A DNA stretch of 64,000 bases from Kitasatospora kifunensis (GTDB lineage Bacteria > Actinomycetota > Actinomycetes > Streptomycetales > Streptomycetaceae), in NCBI RefSeq assembly GCF_014203855.1, contig NZ_JACHJV010000002.1:927833-991832 (forward strand). The letters run 5' to 3'. The notes under the pieces were generated by a model. It saw only the letters and a program-made list of their open reading frames with translations, was not told the DNA's origin and did no database searches. Below, in pieces: positions 8,346-16,922 of the stretch. The position numbers and the translations under genes were made by a program. Positions within the stretch are counted from its first letter, which is position 1. Every line of letters starts with the position of its first letter.

Positions 8346-8780
8346 TCAGCCTCCCTGGACGATCAGCTTGGCGCTCGCATGGCCGGTGACGGCTCCGCCG
8401 CCGAGGGGCAGGAGCACCGGGGTGTAGGTCTGGGTGGTGTCGACGACGATGCTGCCGGTGTTGTCGAAGGACACGCTGCCGGTCACGCCGGCCTGGGCGA
8501 GGTAGGCGGTGGCGGCGCGCTGGGCGGCGCCTCGGTCCACCGTGATGCCGTCGCCGGAGATCGCCGCTCCCGCGCTGACGCTGTCCGCGCCGATCCGCGC
8601 CGCCTCCTGGGCGGTGGCCTGGGCGTGGTTGAGGGCGCTGAGCTTGCCGGCGCCGTCGGCGACCAAGGCCAGGACGGCCAGGACGGCGACCATCGCGGTG
8701 ACGACGAACAGCGAGATACTCCCGCGGTCGCGTTCACCCTTGGTGAGGCGGGCCCGCAGGCGGGCGATGACACCGGTCAT
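8346..8780 (-). CDS. TadG-like/helicase-associated Tad locus membrane protein (pseudopilin-like)
   Basis: The 144-residue protein starts at ATG 8780, overlapping the stop of the upstream TadE-like gene (ATGA). It begins with a basic segment and DRGSISLFVVTAMVAVLAVLALVADG, the TadG-type N-terminal helix in which an RG pair precedes a hydrophobic stretch. Then comes AQATAQEAARIGADSVSAGAA, typical of Tad pseudopilins and TadG, and a beta-rich extracellular part ending in ASAKLIVQGG. It is shorter than full TadG and has no von Willebrand domain. I infer a membrane-anchored minor pilus component. Confidence 0.75.
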   Translation of the reverse strand: MTGVIARLRARLTKGERDRGSISLFVVTAMVAVLAVLALVADGAGKLSALNHAQATAQEAARIGADSVSAGAAISGDGITVDRGAAQRAATAYLAQAGVTGSVSFDNTGSIVVDTTQTYTPVLLPLGGGAVTGHASAKLIVQGG

Positions 8781-9235
8781 GGGGAAGTCACCCGGCCTCG
8801 GTAGGGATCGATCGGACTGGTGAAGGTGCCGGTGACCGTGGTGGTGCCGGGCACTCCGGGGATGGTCAGGTCGGACAGGTCGACGGTGCAGCGCACGGTG
8901 ACGGTGACGCTGGCCGGGGTGCCGAGCGCGGCCGCGAAGCCGTTGGTGGGTACGTCGACCGACAGCGAGACGCATTTGAGGTCCTGGTCCTGCAGGGTCT
9001 GCCGGGCGACCTGGGTTCCGGAGTTGCGGGCGGTGGTGGCGTCGCGTTCCAGGGAGGCGGCGCGGGCGGCTTCGCGGGCGGCGTCGTCGACCGTGTTGCC
9101 GGCCAGGTGGCTGCGTCCGGCCGCCACGATGAGCAGCAGGGCCAGCAGCAGCACGGGATAGAGGATCGCCGCTTCCAGGCTCAGGCTTCCCCGGTCCCGG
9201 TCCTTGTTCCGCTGTTGTCGTGTCAGGAGCCGCAT
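8777..9235 (-). CDS. TadE-like pseudopilin
   Basis: The 152-residue protein starts at ATG 9235 on an ATGA overlap. Its N-terminus, RDRGSLSLEAAILYPVLLL, is the TadE signature: a Gly-Ser cleavage region, the conserved Glu and a long hydrophobic helix. DDAAREAARAASLERDATTA and a small beta-rich domain follow. TadE-type pseudopilins are processed by a prepilin peptidase and prime Flp pilus assembly at the membrane. No prepilin peptidase gene is seen in this operon, so it must be supplied from elsewhere. Confidence 0.8.
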   Translation of the reverse strand: MRLLTRQQRNKDRDRGSLSLEAAILYPVLLLALLLIVAAGRSHLAGNTVDDAAREAARAASLERDATTARNSGTQVARQTLQDQDLKCVSLSVDVPTNGFAAALGTPASVTVTVRCTVDLSDLTIPGVPGTTTVTGTFTSPIDPYRGRVTSP

Positions 9236-9654
9236 CACGGTGTGGCCGTCACACGCTCGCGGGACGCGGCCGCGTGCTGGTCGATCGGCAGGCTCAGGCC
9301 CGGGATCCAGGTGTCGACCCGGCCGGTGACCTCGATCCGCACGGTGGCGCCGTCCGATCCGCTGACGGTGCGCGCGCTGATGCTGCCGCCCGCCCGGTCG
9401 AGGAAGTCCCTGGTGACGCTCAGCCCTTGGCCGAGGCCGGCGCCCTGGACGCGGGCTGTCTCGACCCCGCGCTGGGCGGCGGACAGAGCGACGTCGCGGG
9501 CGTGGTACCACAAGCCGACCGTGATGGCGGCGAAGATCGTCGTCATCACGAGCGGGAACACGATGGCCAGTTCGAGGGACAGGGCGCCACGGTCGCCACC
9601 GGCACGGGCGAGGCGGGCGCGCACCTGCGAGAGCAAGCGCGGCGGTCGGGGCAA
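9235..9654 (-). CDS. TadE-like pseudopilin (second copy)
   Basis: I place the start at TTG 9654 because GGGAGG lies 5 nt upstream; longer versions of the frame read as Arg/Pro shadow. The 139 residues open with a basic segment, then GDRGALSLELAIVFPLVM, the TadE helix with its conserved Glu, then WYHARDVALSAAQRGVETAR and a soluble domain ending in ERVTATP. It overlaps the next TadE-like gene by ATGA. Two adjacent TadE-like proteins plus a TadG-like protein are usual in actinobacterial Tad loci. Confidence 0.75.
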   Translation of the reverse strand: MPRPPRLLSQVRARLARAGGDRGALSLELAIVFPLVMTTIFAAITVGLWYHARDVALSAAQRGVETARVQGAGLGQGLSVTRDFLDRAGGSISARTVSGSDGATVRIEVTGRVDTWIPGLSLPIDQHAAASRERVTATP

Positions 9655-9719
9655 CGCATCCTCCCGGAAGCGGTGGTGAGCGGACGTTGGCGGTGCGGTC
9701 CCGCGCTGTGGGGGCGGGC

Positions 9720-9923
9720 CTACTTGATGGCGTTCTCCTTCTCGGTGAGCTTGGCGGCCAGGAAGACGCCCAGAGCGATGCCGCCGGCGACCAGGACGGC
9801 GACGAGGATGGCCATTTCGATGGACAGGGCACCCCGGTCCTTCTCCTTCACGTCGCGAAGGTCGGCGAGGCGGGCACGCAGCAGGGTGAGCAGGTACTGA
9901 AAGGTGGTGTCGTTGGAGAACAT
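9720..9923 (-). CDS. Flp-type major pilin candidate
   Basis: This 67-residue protein has a charged leader (RDVKEKDRGALSIEMAILVA), the prepilin-like Gly-Ala junction before a Glu-containing hydrophobic helix, and a short charged tail (KLTEKENAIK). The small size and nearly all-helix layout fit a Flp pilin, the fibre subunit of Tad pili. It lies between TadC and the TadE genes, with 32-nt and 65-nt gaps rather than overlaps, as expected for a subunit that needs separate, stronger translation. Confidence 0.75.
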   Translation of the reverse strand: MFSNDTTFQYLLTLLRARLADLRDVKEKDRGALSIEMAILVAVLVAGGIALGVFLAAKLTEKENAIK

Positions 9924-9955
9924 GGTGGTGCAAGCCTTCCGTTGGTGATGGCCGG

Positions 9956-10855
9956 TTAGGCGGCCATGATCTTCGTGATGGCGGGGTAGGCCATGTAGAC
10001 GGACATGATGATCACCAGGGCTGTCACCGGGACGATCATCTTTTCGGAGACGGCGTTGGCCTCGGCCTGGGCGTCGGTCATCAGGACGCCGCGCAGGCTG
10101 CGGGCCTGGGCCCGCAACGTGGAGTAGACGGCCGCGCCCTCCTCACCGGCGAGCGCCATGATGTCCGCCGGCGCTCCGAGCTCGGGCACCCCGAGCTCCT
10201 CGCTCAGCTGCTTGAGGCCCTCCCACGGCGGGATGCCGGCCAGCTCGGCACGGGTGAGCGCGTCGCGCAGCCGGGCGAACACCCAGCCCTCGCCCAGCTC
10301 GGTGGGCCTACGCAGCGCCTCGGACGGTCCGGCGTCGGCGGCGCGCTCCAGGCAGACCATCTCCAGGTAACTGGCAATGGCGTAGCGGAACTCGCGGCGC
10401 GCTCGCGCCGCGTCCTCGCGTGCCTGGATGTTGGGGATCAGGGAGAACAGCACGGCCAGGCCGATCGCGGCCAGCGCCGGCGGGGTGAACGGCACGGAGA
10501 TCCCGGCCAGCGCGATCAGGGCGACGGTGAACGAGGGCATGAGCAGCCCGACCAGGGCGAAGCTCAGCCGCTTGCCGACATGCTGGGAGGGAGTGCGCCC
10601 GAGCAGGTCCAGTTCCTGGTTGGGTAGGCGCAGCGCGCTCTCGCCGACCAGGGCCAGGACCCGGGCTCCGGCGCGGTCCCAGGCCGAGGCCTCGGTGGTG
10701 GCGGCGCGCGGTTCCAGGTTCTCCAGGCGGCCGGCGTCGGATCGGCGCAGCAGGTCGCCGAGGTCTGCGCGCGGCCGCAGCAGCCCTGCGGTCGCGACGG
10801 TGGCGCCCAGGCCCAGGGCCGCGCCGGACAGGAGGGCGGGGGCGGAGAGGATCAC
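9956..10855 (-). CDS. tadC: TadC-like inner-membrane platform protein (T2SF domain)
   Basis: The real start is GTG 10855, overlapping the stop of the TadB-like gene; the frame stays open further upstream only as a shadow. The 299-residue protein has an N-terminal membrane helix, a basic cytoplasmic region (LDLLGRTPSQHVGKRLSFAL), two central membrane spans, the T2SF helical bundle (REFRYAIASYLEMVCLERAA, then WEGLKQLSEELGVPEL) and a final span IVPVTALVIIMSVYMAYPAI. TadB and TadC form the platform that couples the CpaF motor to pilin assembly. Confidence 0.85.
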   Translation of the reverse strand: MILSAPALLSGAALGLGATVATAGLLRPRADLGDLLRRSDAGRLENLEPRAATTEASAWDRAGARVLALVGESALRLPNQELDLLGRTPSQHVGKRLSFALVGLLMPSFTVALIALAGISVPFTPPALAAIGLAVLFSLIPNIQAREDAARARREFRYAIASYLEMVCLERAADAGPSEALRRPTELGEGWVFARLRDALTRAELAGIPPWEGLKQLSEELGVPELGAPADIMALAGEEGAAVYSTLRAQARSLRGVLMTDAQAEANAVSEKMIVPVTALVIIMSVYMAYPAITKIMAA

Positions 10856-11769
10856 GACGGCTCCCGGGGATCGTGGTCGGCCGGCGCCAGGAAGCGCGGG
10901 GCAGGCGGGGTGAGCGCCATGCGGCGCATCCACACCAGCACCGCCACGAAGGCTGCGGCCAAGGCCAGCAGGACCAGCTGCCCGGTGATCGTGTTGTAGG
11001 GCTGGACGTAGGCGCCGGACAGCATCGACAGCGCGAACGCCGCCATGCAGAACAGGCTGACCCAGCGAAAGTTGGTACGGGGTTTCTCCCGGTCCGCTTC
11101 CACCTTGCGGCGCATCAGCACCTCCTCGGACAGCTGACCGGCCAGCTCCCGCAATGCCGCGCTCAGCCCGGCACCGCGATCCGCCGCATGCATGATCATC
11201 AGTGCTGCCACGCTGTCCACCGACGCGTCGTTCATCTCGTCGGCGAATGCCCGGTACGCCAGCCGCGCCTGCCAGCCGGAGGCCAGTCGTGCCGTCAGTC
11301 GGCCGATCTGCGGGGCGATCAGGGCCGGTGCGCTGCGCACGCTGGAAGCCACGGCCTGTTCCAGGCTCATCCCGGCGGTGTGGATGTCGGCCAGGCGCCG
11401 CACCCACTCCTCCAGTGCCTCCAGGCGCTGGATCTGCTGCTTGCTGCCGCGTCCGGGCTGCAGGATCCAGGGCATTCCCACGATGGCGGCCGCCGTCAGG
11501 AGTCCGCCCAGCGGCCAGGAGGTGAGCAGCCACACCAGTAGGCCGGCGCCTGCGGCGCCGGACACCAGCAGGCGCCGGTCGGCCCACACGCTCAGCGGAC
11601 CGGCGCCGTCCTGGCCGTCGCCGGCGCGCAGCCAGCGCTCGATGGGGCCTGTGGGGCGGGCGACGGGCGGGGCGGTGGTGCCGACCAGGCCGACGACGGC
11701 CACCAGTACACCGGCTACCGCAAGGGAACCGCCAACGGCGGCCATCAGAGCTTCGGGGGTGAGGTTCAC
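10852..11769 (-). CDS. tadB: TadB-like inner-membrane platform protein (T2SF domain)
   Basis: Start GTG 11769 overlaps the CpaF-like stop. The 305-residue protein has an N-terminal span (MAAVGGSLAVAGVLVAVVGL), a central pair of spans, the T2SF domain with LEALEEWVRRLADIHTAGMS and LEQAVASSVRSAPAL, and ALRELAGQLSEEVLMRRKVE before two C-terminal spans. This is the usual TadB arrangement. It sits between the motor and TadC genes with 4-nt overlaps on both sides, so the three products are probably made in fixed ratio. Confidence 0.87.
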   Translation of the reverse strand: MNLTPEALMAAVGGSLAVAGVLVAVVGLVGTTAPPVARPTGPIERWLRAGDGQDGAGPLSVWADRRLLVSGAAGAGLLVWLLTSWPLGGLLTAAAIVGMPWILQPGRGSKQQIQRLEALEEWVRRLADIHTAGMSLEQAVASSVRSAPALIAPQIGRLTARLASGWQARLAYRAFADEMNDASVDSVAALMIMHAADRGAGLSAALRELAGQLSEEVLMRRKVEADREKPRTNFRWVSLFCMAAFALSMLSGAYVQPYNTITGQLVLLALAAAFVAVLVWMRRMALTPPAPRFLAPADHDPREPS

Positions 11770-13349
11770 AGGCGGGTCACCGCCTGCAGCGGGCGCTCCC
11801 ACGCACCCCAGGGCTGCTGGAGCAGACGCCGGTCGAACCCGGCCCGCTCCAGGTCCTCCAGGCACTGCGGGGCCATGAGCGGCACCGCGCGCGCCTCGCG
11901 CCGACCCGCCTCCTCACGCGGCCCGAAGACGTGCTGCCTCGACGGCCGCCCGCCCTCGCCGACCCCGGTCACCTCCAGCACCTGCGAGACGAACCGGTGC
12001 CGCGAACCGCCGATCGCCGTCTCATCCACCAATCTGACGTAGACGATGAAGTCGATCGCGTTCGCGATCAGCCGGTACGCCAGCGAGTCCGTCATCTGCG
12101 TGCCCTCGGCCTGCATGGCGAGCATGACCAGGCGCTCGATGGCCATCTCCGCCGAGCGGGAGTGCAGCGTGCACATACTGCCGCCCTCGCCCTCGCCCAT
12201 GGCGTGCAGCATCGGCAGCACCTCCTTGCCGCGAACCTCGCCCACGATCACCCGGCGCGCACTCATCCGCAGCGACTGCACGAACAGCTCGTCCAGGGTG
12301 ACCTCACCGGCCGCCCGTCCGTCCGGGCCCCGCTCGCCGTTGCCCTCACGAGCCTCCATCGCCACCACCGTCGGCCCCTGGGGGTCGGTGTGCAGCCACA
12401 GCTCGTACTCGCCCTCCAGCGTCACCACCCTCTCGGACGAGGGGATCTCACGGGCCATCGCGCGCATCAACGACGTCTTGCCCACCCCCTGGCTGCCGGC
12501 GACGACGATGTTCTTGCGGGCCAGCACCGCCGCCCGCAGGAACGCGGCCAGCGTGGAGTCGATCGTCCCCCACGCCCGCAGGTCCTCAAGTCCTTGGGAG
12601 CGGGTGCGGTGACGGCGGATCACGATCTCCGGGACCGGCGTCACGTAGGCGGTCGCCGCCAGCCGCGACCCGTCCGCCAGGCGCGTGTTGAGCAGCGGGC
12701 TGGCCGGGGTGAGCGAACGCTCCCCCTGGCCCTGGGTGCGCACAAGCTGGTTGATCAGCTCGATCAGCTCGCCGTCCGACTCCGCGATCCGCCCAACCCG
12801 CTGGGACGGGCGGTCGCGGTAGTCCACCACGACGTTGTCCGCGCCGGAGATGATGATGTTCTCGGTCTCGGTGTCGTCCAGGTAGGGCTGCAGCCGCCCG
12901 GCCTGGAACAGCTCGGCGAACACCGCCTGACGAATGGCCTGCTCGTCGCGGGCGCTGAGCGGGGCGGCGGTGGCCGCGTACGCGGTCGCCCACTCGGCGA
13001 CGATCCGGTTCACCAGGCTCTGCCCCAGCTGCCGGCGGTCCGCCAGACCCATGCCCGGAGTGTCCGCCGAGGCCTGCGCCAGCTGCTCGGCCACCCGCTG
13101 CCGCAGCTCGATCACCCGCGCGTACGGCACCGCCAGACCACCCACATGCGCGTCCGGCTCCGCCTGCACCGCCAGGGGGCGGACCGGACCGGGCACGAGC
13201 GGGGTGACCGCGGGGGCCGCCGGGGCCACCTGCGGCGCGACCACCCAACCGGCACCGGAAGCGGCCTGCCCTTGCAGCAACGCGTCCTTGAACCGCTCGG
13301 TACGCGACGCGCCCGCCCCAGCAGGCGGCAGTGACATGACGTCAGACAT
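11766..13349 (-). CDS. tadA: CpaF/TadA-type secretion ATPase
   Basis: ATG 13349 (MSDVMSLPP) starts a 527-residue hexameric secretion ATPase; it overlaps the CpaE-like gene by 8 nt. Motifs include an N-terminal domain with LQPYLDDTETENIIISGADN, Walker A GSQGVGKTSL near residue 283, an Asp-box region ERVVTLEGEYELWL, and Walker B SARRVIVGEVRGKEVLPML near residue 362 followed by a His-box THLSR-like CTLHSRSAEMAIERL. It powers Flp pilus assembly from the cytoplasm. All expected ATPase motifs are present, so the motor looks functional. Confidence 0.92.
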   Translation of the reverse strand: MSDVMSLPPAGAGASRTERFKDALLQGQAASGAGWVVAPQVAPAAPAVTPLVPGPVRPLAVQAEPDAHVGGLAVPYARVIELRQRVAEQLAQASADTPGMGLADRRQLGQSLVNRIVAEWATAYAATAAPLSARDEQAIRQAVFAELFQAGRLQPYLDDTETENIIISGADNVVVDYRDRPSQRVGRIAESDGELIELINQLVRTQGQGERSLTPASPLLNTRLADGSRLAATAYVTPVPEIVIRRHRTRSQGLEDLRAWGTIDSTLAAFLRAAVLARKNIVVAGSQGVGKTSLMRAMAREIPSSERVVTLEGEYELWLHTDPQGPTVVAMEAREGNGERGPDGRAAGEVTLDELFVQSLRMSARRVIVGEVRGKEVLPMLHAMGEGEGGSMCTLHSRSAEMAIERLVMLAMQAEGTQMTDSLAYRLIANAIDFIVYVRLVDETAIGGSRHRFVSQVLEVTGVGEGGRPSRQHVFGPREEAGRREARAVPLMAPQCLEDLERAGFDRRLLQQPWGAWERPLQAVTRL

Positions 13350-14175
13350 ACGAGACCTTTCCCGACGGCGTGCCGACGACCGGACGCGGGGCCAACTGGA
13401 GCCGGCGCCGGGTTGCCGCGAGCGTGATCTGCTCGTGCGCACTGCGCCCGGCCCGCATCAGCGGCGCCAACGAGAGCTTGCCGCGCAGGCTGCCACCGTC
13501 GGTCAGGACCTGCGCGGTCGCGGGATCGTGCGGAAGCGCGGCGAGGACCGGCAGACCCAGGTGGGCGCCGATCTCGGCCGGCCGGTAGGGGCCGTCCTCG
13601 ATCACCAGCAGGCCCAGCCCGCTGGAGCCGGCGCCGTGACGGTCCAGGTCCGCGCGCAGCGTCTTGACCACCGGCGCGGCCGAGGCCACCGACGGCGCGG
13701 TGCCCCGAACCACCAGCAGCACCACATCAGCACGGCGCACCAAAACAGCGGGGGACAGGAGCTCGTTCAGGCGAGCGGCGGACTCGACCACCACCCGCCC
13801 GGCATCGATGACGACGTCGTAGCCGTCCTGCTCCATCACCCGCAGCAGCGCGTGCAGGGCCTCCCACGTGCCGGCCAGCGACGGAGCCTGCGAGGGATCG
13901 GTGACACCGGGCAGCAGCAGCCGCTCACCCGCCCGGTCTAGCGGCACCAGGTGCTGCTCGAACGTCTCGGCCAGTGTCCCGGAGCGGTGGGCTGCCGCGA
14001 GGCGGTGCAGGCCCACCGCCGCGGTGCCGGCACCCTGCAGGTATCCGTTGCGGATCGTGCCGCCGGACGGATCAGCCTCGGCCAGCAGCGTGCGGGTGGG
14101 AGCCGACAGGGCAAGGGCCAGGGCCGACGTTGTCACCCCGACACCCTTCGCCGACACGAGAGCGGTGACGGCCAT
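13342..14175 (-). CDS. CpaE/MinD-like ATPase with degenerate P-loop
   Basis: The 277-residue protein starts at ATG 14175, one base inside the previous stop (TGATG). It has the MinD/ParA layout: an N-terminal strand-loop VTALVSAKGVGVTTSALALA, a DPSGGT strand, YDVVIDAGRV and VLLVVRGTAPSVAS. The loop reads AKGVGVTTSA where active members have KGGxGKTT, so the P-loop Lys is missing. CpaE proteins position Tad machinery at the cell pole. This version may bind its partners without normal ATP turnover. Confidence 0.8.
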   Translation of the reverse strand: MAVTALVSAKGVGVTTSALALALSAPTRTLLAEADPSGGTIRNGYLQGAGTAAVGLHRLAAAHRSGTLAETFEQHLVPLDRAGERLLLPGVTDPSQAPSLAGTWEALHALLRVMEQDGYDVVIDAGRVVVESAARLNELLSPAVLVRRADVVLLVVRGTAPSVASAAPVVKTLRADLDRHGAGSSGLGLLVIEDGPYRPAEIGAHLGLPVLAALPHDPATAQVLTDGGSLRGKLSLAPLMRAGRSAHEQITLAATRRRLQLAPRPVVGTPSGKVSYV

Positions 14176-14867
14176 CAGCCCTTCGCCGCCTTCAGCACGA
14201 TCGCCACCCGCCCCATCGCCGCCCACGAGGCCAGAGCGGGACTGTCCACCGGGGACACCGCGAGGTCGACCACCCGTGTCCCGTTCGCGTCCGGCGCCGC
14301 TACCTGCACGACCACCGCGCTGATCGTCGCCGGCTGACCCGGCGCCGCACCGGACGCGTCCTGCTGGCCCGGTGTCTGGACCACCGTCACCACCTGGCCC
14401 GGCTGCACCGGCTCGGCCGGCAGCTGCCCCTCCTTGGCCAGCACACCCACGGTGTCCTTGCCCGCGGTCAGCGGCTGGCCCGCGCGCACCGAACGGTCCG
14501 TCACCATGCTGCCCGCCGGCAGGTCCATCGCCGCCACCTGACCCAGGATGTCGTGCGCGCGCGAGACCGGCACCGGATGCAGCGCGGGGTCCGCGACCAT
14601 CGAGGCCCGCACCAGATCAGCGGACGTGATCACCTGCCCGGCCGGGATGTCCCGCGCCACCGCGATTACATCGGTGCGATGCCCAGCCGCCGTCACGAAA
14701 TACGCCGACCCGAGCCCCCCAACAGCCGCCAGCGCCACCCCGATCGCGACCAGGGCAGGCCGCCGGCTGCGCCGGGGCGCGCTGTCGGTGATGGGCAGCG
14801 CCGCAGGCTGCCGGCGGCCGGGGTCTTCGGCCTGGGCCGAGCGCCGCTTCTGGGTGATCAGTGCCAT
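14175..14867 (-). CDS. CpaB/RcpC-like SAF-domain protein
   Basis: The 230-residue protein has one N-terminal membrane span (ALVAIGVALAAVGGLGSAYF) followed by a SAF domain: TDVIAVARDIPAGQVITSAD, then VAAMDLPAGSMVTDRSV. The C-terminal part has beta strands around VQPGQVVTVVQTPGQ. SAF proteins of the CpaB/RcpC type sit outside the membrane in Tad systems and are thought to stabilise the pilus channel or bind glycans. It precedes the CpaE-like gene with a 1-nt overlap. Confidence 0.82.
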   Translation of the reverse strand: MALITQKRRSAQAEDPGRRQPAALPITDSAPRRSRRPALVAIGVALAAVGGLGSAYFVTAAGHRTDVIAVARDIPAGQVITSADLVRASMVADPALHPVPVSRAHDILGQVAAMDLPAGSMVTDRSVRAGQPLTAGKDTVGVLAKEGQLPAEPVQPGQVVTVVQTPGQQDASGAAPGQPATISAVVVQVAAPDANGTRVVDLAVSPVDSPALASWAAMGRVAIVLKAAKG

Positions 14868-14933
14868 CAGGACGTTCTTCCTTCACACAGGTGCGAGAGG
14901 TCTGGGGCGGACACGGCGCCGACGGGCGCCGGT

Positions 14934-15887
14934 TCACTGGGTGTTGACGGCCTGCGCCTCGGCGATCTTCACGGTGGCGGTAGCGGTGCGGTCCACCGGG
15001 ATCTGGCCCTGCTGGCCCGTGGTGGCCGTCCAGCTCACGAGCCACTTGCTGGTCGCGGTGATCGTGTAGGTGCCTGGCTGGGTATACGTGTGACCGCAGC
15101 CGGGCTGCTGCGTGCCGAACGACGGGTCGTACTTCACGCCGGGACCGGTGCAGGTCACTGACGTACCGTCACCGGTCGACCAGATGATCCGGTCCACGTG
15201 CGCGGTCGCCGTCACCGTGACGCCGGGCGCGCTGGCCGTGGCGGTCTTCGGCCCCCAGGTCGAGTCCGAGGTGTTGTTCCACAACCACACCGGCAGCCCG
15301 ACCAGCGACGCGCTGCCGCCCTGCCTCGGCGCGGTGCCGATGTCCGCACCGAGCAGACCCATGGAGGAGACCATGTTCTGTGCGACGACACCCGGGTCGG
15401 CGGTGCCGCCGTACCCGGGGGGCGGTGTGGCGCTGAAGGTCGTTCCCCCCTGTAGCTCTGCGCCCTTCGCGAGGCAGGTCACGTTGTAGAGAGCACCGGT
15501 GGAAGGGGAAGCGTCGCTGGGCGCCCCCATCGCGATCTTCCAGAGGGGGTCGTCGGCTGCCGGCTGCGGATTGGCCGCCTGCCAGTAGCAGCGGTCGTTG
15601 GGGTTGAACCAACCGATATCGTCGCGCTGACAGGGGACCACGTTGTTGTCGATCTGGCACGCGGGTGATCCGGAGCCACCACCGCTGCCGCTGCTGCCTG
15701 ATCCAGTTCCACCGCTGCCACCGCTCCCGCTACCGGATTGACCGCCGCTACCGGCATGGAGTAGGCATTCGGTTGCCTGTGGTGGGCAGTTGACTCCGCC
15801 GTCCGCGACAGCCGTGCCCGCTTGGAGGCAGGTCAGCACCAGCAGCCCACCGGCCAGGGTTCCCCCCGAAGCGCGGAATCTCAGCAC
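14934..15887 (-). CDS. secreted PKD-like protein with Gly/Ser linker
   Basis: I choose GTG 15887, which overlaps the lipoprotein stop; an in-frame ATG at 15926 would overlap by 46 nt. The 317 residues begin with a signal peptide (TLAGGLLVLTCLQAGTAVA). A Cys pair, a Gly/Ser-rich linker coded by about 15665-15760, a Trp/Cys-rich domain (DDIGWFNPNDRCYWQ) and a C-terminal PKD-like part (GTYTITATSKWLVSW) follow. Three genes at the head of Tad loci in actinomycetes often encode such surface proteins. I infer an adhesin or pilus-associated surface protein. Confidence 0.7.
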   Translation of the reverse strand: MLRFRASGGTLAGGLLVLTCLQAGTAVADGGVNCPPQATECLLHAGSGGQSGSGSGGSGGTGSGSSGSGGGSGSPACQIDNNVVPCQRDDIGWFNPNDRCYWQAANPQPAADDPLWKIAMGAPSDASPSTGALYNVTCLAKGAELQGGTTFSATPPPGYGGTADPGVVAQNMVSSMGLLGADIGTAPRQGGSASLVGLPVWLWNNTSDSTWGPKTATASAPGVTVTATAHVDRIIWSTGDGTSVTCTGPGVKYDPSFGTQQPGCGHTYTQPGTYTITATSKWLVSWTATTGQQGQIPVDRTATATVKIAEAQAVNTQ

Positions 15888-16495
15888 GCCTGGCCCCGGT
15901 CGATACTGGAGTCCATGATCACCCAATGGCCGTTGTAGATACGGGCAGTGGCGTTCTCAACGTGCCGGTGGTTGGTGTCGGTGGTCTGGGCGGGCTGGCC
16001 CGAAGTCTTGTCCACGGGAACGAAGTGCGAGCTGTCGACACAGTCTTTGATCGTGGCGCGCGGGGGCACGCTCCCCAGGTCGATTGCGGTCACCTGCGGC
16101 GACAGGACTGGCTGACCACGCAGCACGACGTTGCTGTTCTGGTAGTAGATGGCCGTGACCCTGATGTTCGCCAGCGCCTTGTCGCCCGCGTAGGTCTCCA
16201 GGTCGACGCCGTTGAGTGTGCCCGTGGTGTACGCCTTGATCTCGTCGGCCCACATGCCGTTATAGGCCGCGAGGACCTGCTTGGTGGCGTCTGCAGTGGG
16301 GTCGGCGGTCGGGGAAGGGGAGGAGAAGACGGACGGTGAGGGTGAGGCCGTCGGGGAGGCGGAGGGGAGCGCGATCGGCTTCTTGGTGCTGGATCCGCAG
16401 GCGGTCAGCAGCACGGCGGCGGCTACGGCCGCGGCTGCTGCGGAGAGCGCATGCACGCCGACGGATGAAGTGGAAGAGCGAGTCCTACGGTGCAT
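15881..16495 (-). CDS. lipoprotein heading the Tad operon
   Basis: The 204-residue product has a basic N-terminus, a hydrophobic stretch and the lipobox VLLTACGSS, so it should be lipidated on that Cys and exported. A Ser/Pro linker follows, then a folded domain (VLAAYNGMWADEIKAYTTGT; later ATIKDCVDSSHFVPVDKTSG and NGHWVIMDSSIDRGQAC) that resembles small streptomycete NTF2-like extracellular domains. It is the first gene of the operon and overlaps the PKD-like gene by 7 nt. Its role in the pilus is inferred from position only. Confidence 0.75.
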   Translation of the reverse strand: MHRRTRSSTSSVGVHALSAAAAAVAAAVLLTACGSSTKKPIALPSASPTASPSPSVFSSPSPTADPTADATKQVLAAYNGMWADEIKAYTTGTLNGVDLETYAGDKALANIRVTAIYYQNSNVVLRGQPVLSPQVTAIDLGSVPPRATIKDCVDSSHFVPVDKTSGQPAQTTDTNHRHVENATARIYNGHWVIMDSSIDRGQAC

Positions 16496-16692
16496 CTATC
16501 CCCCAGAGTCATCGGTCTGGCCGAAAGCGGCCCGCGTCCCGATCGCCGGGCCACCCCGCGGTTGCGGTAAGGGCCTCGACACGTCGGCGCGTCTTCGGAC
16601 GTTTGCTGTCTTAACCGGCTGGATCGGTCCTGCGTCACTCATGCTTCCCCGGCAGCCGGAGTGGACACAGGCGTGACAGTTCCCCACCGATA

Positions 16693-16730
16693 CCGCTGCG
16701 CCACAGCGGTACTGCGTAGTCACACTACGA
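16693..16730. promoter_or_regulatory. two adjacent inverted repeats upstream of the Tad operon
   Basis: ACCGCTG-N5-CAGCGGT (16693-16711) and CGTAG-N5-CTACG (16716-16730) are two dyads with 5-nt spacers whose centres are 21 bp apart, that is two helical turns. An A/T-rich tract (agatttttggcc) follows immediately. They lie about 200 bp upstream of the first Tad operon gene. The pairing suggests two protein dimers bound on one face of the DNA. No convincing -35/-10 pair could be fixed. The rest of the 16496-16922 gap shows no gene. Confidence 0.4.
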
Positions 16731-16922
16731 GATTTTTGGCCAATTTCCTATCACCTGGTGGCAGGTCGACTACTCAGTGGAGCCATATTTCGAGGCTCTT
16801 GTGATGAATCAGAACATAACGGCCCATCAGGTTGGAGCGTAAGCAACGGGCCGGGTGATGGTGCTCGGCGGCTGAGCGGCAGTGGTGAGGCGGTGCCGTC
16901 GACCGGCCCTGGGTATGCAGGA

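Noticed and set aside
6987..8804. 605-codon plus-strand ORF opposite the LysM-BTAD gene
   Set aside because: Gly/Gln/Ala-rich translation with no motifs, antisense to a clear multi-domain gene; GC-rich shadow.
15665..15760. Repetitive GC-rich tract as a possible CRISPR or minisatellite
   Set aside because: It codes for the Gly/Ser linker of a secreted protein; there are no spacers or regular units.
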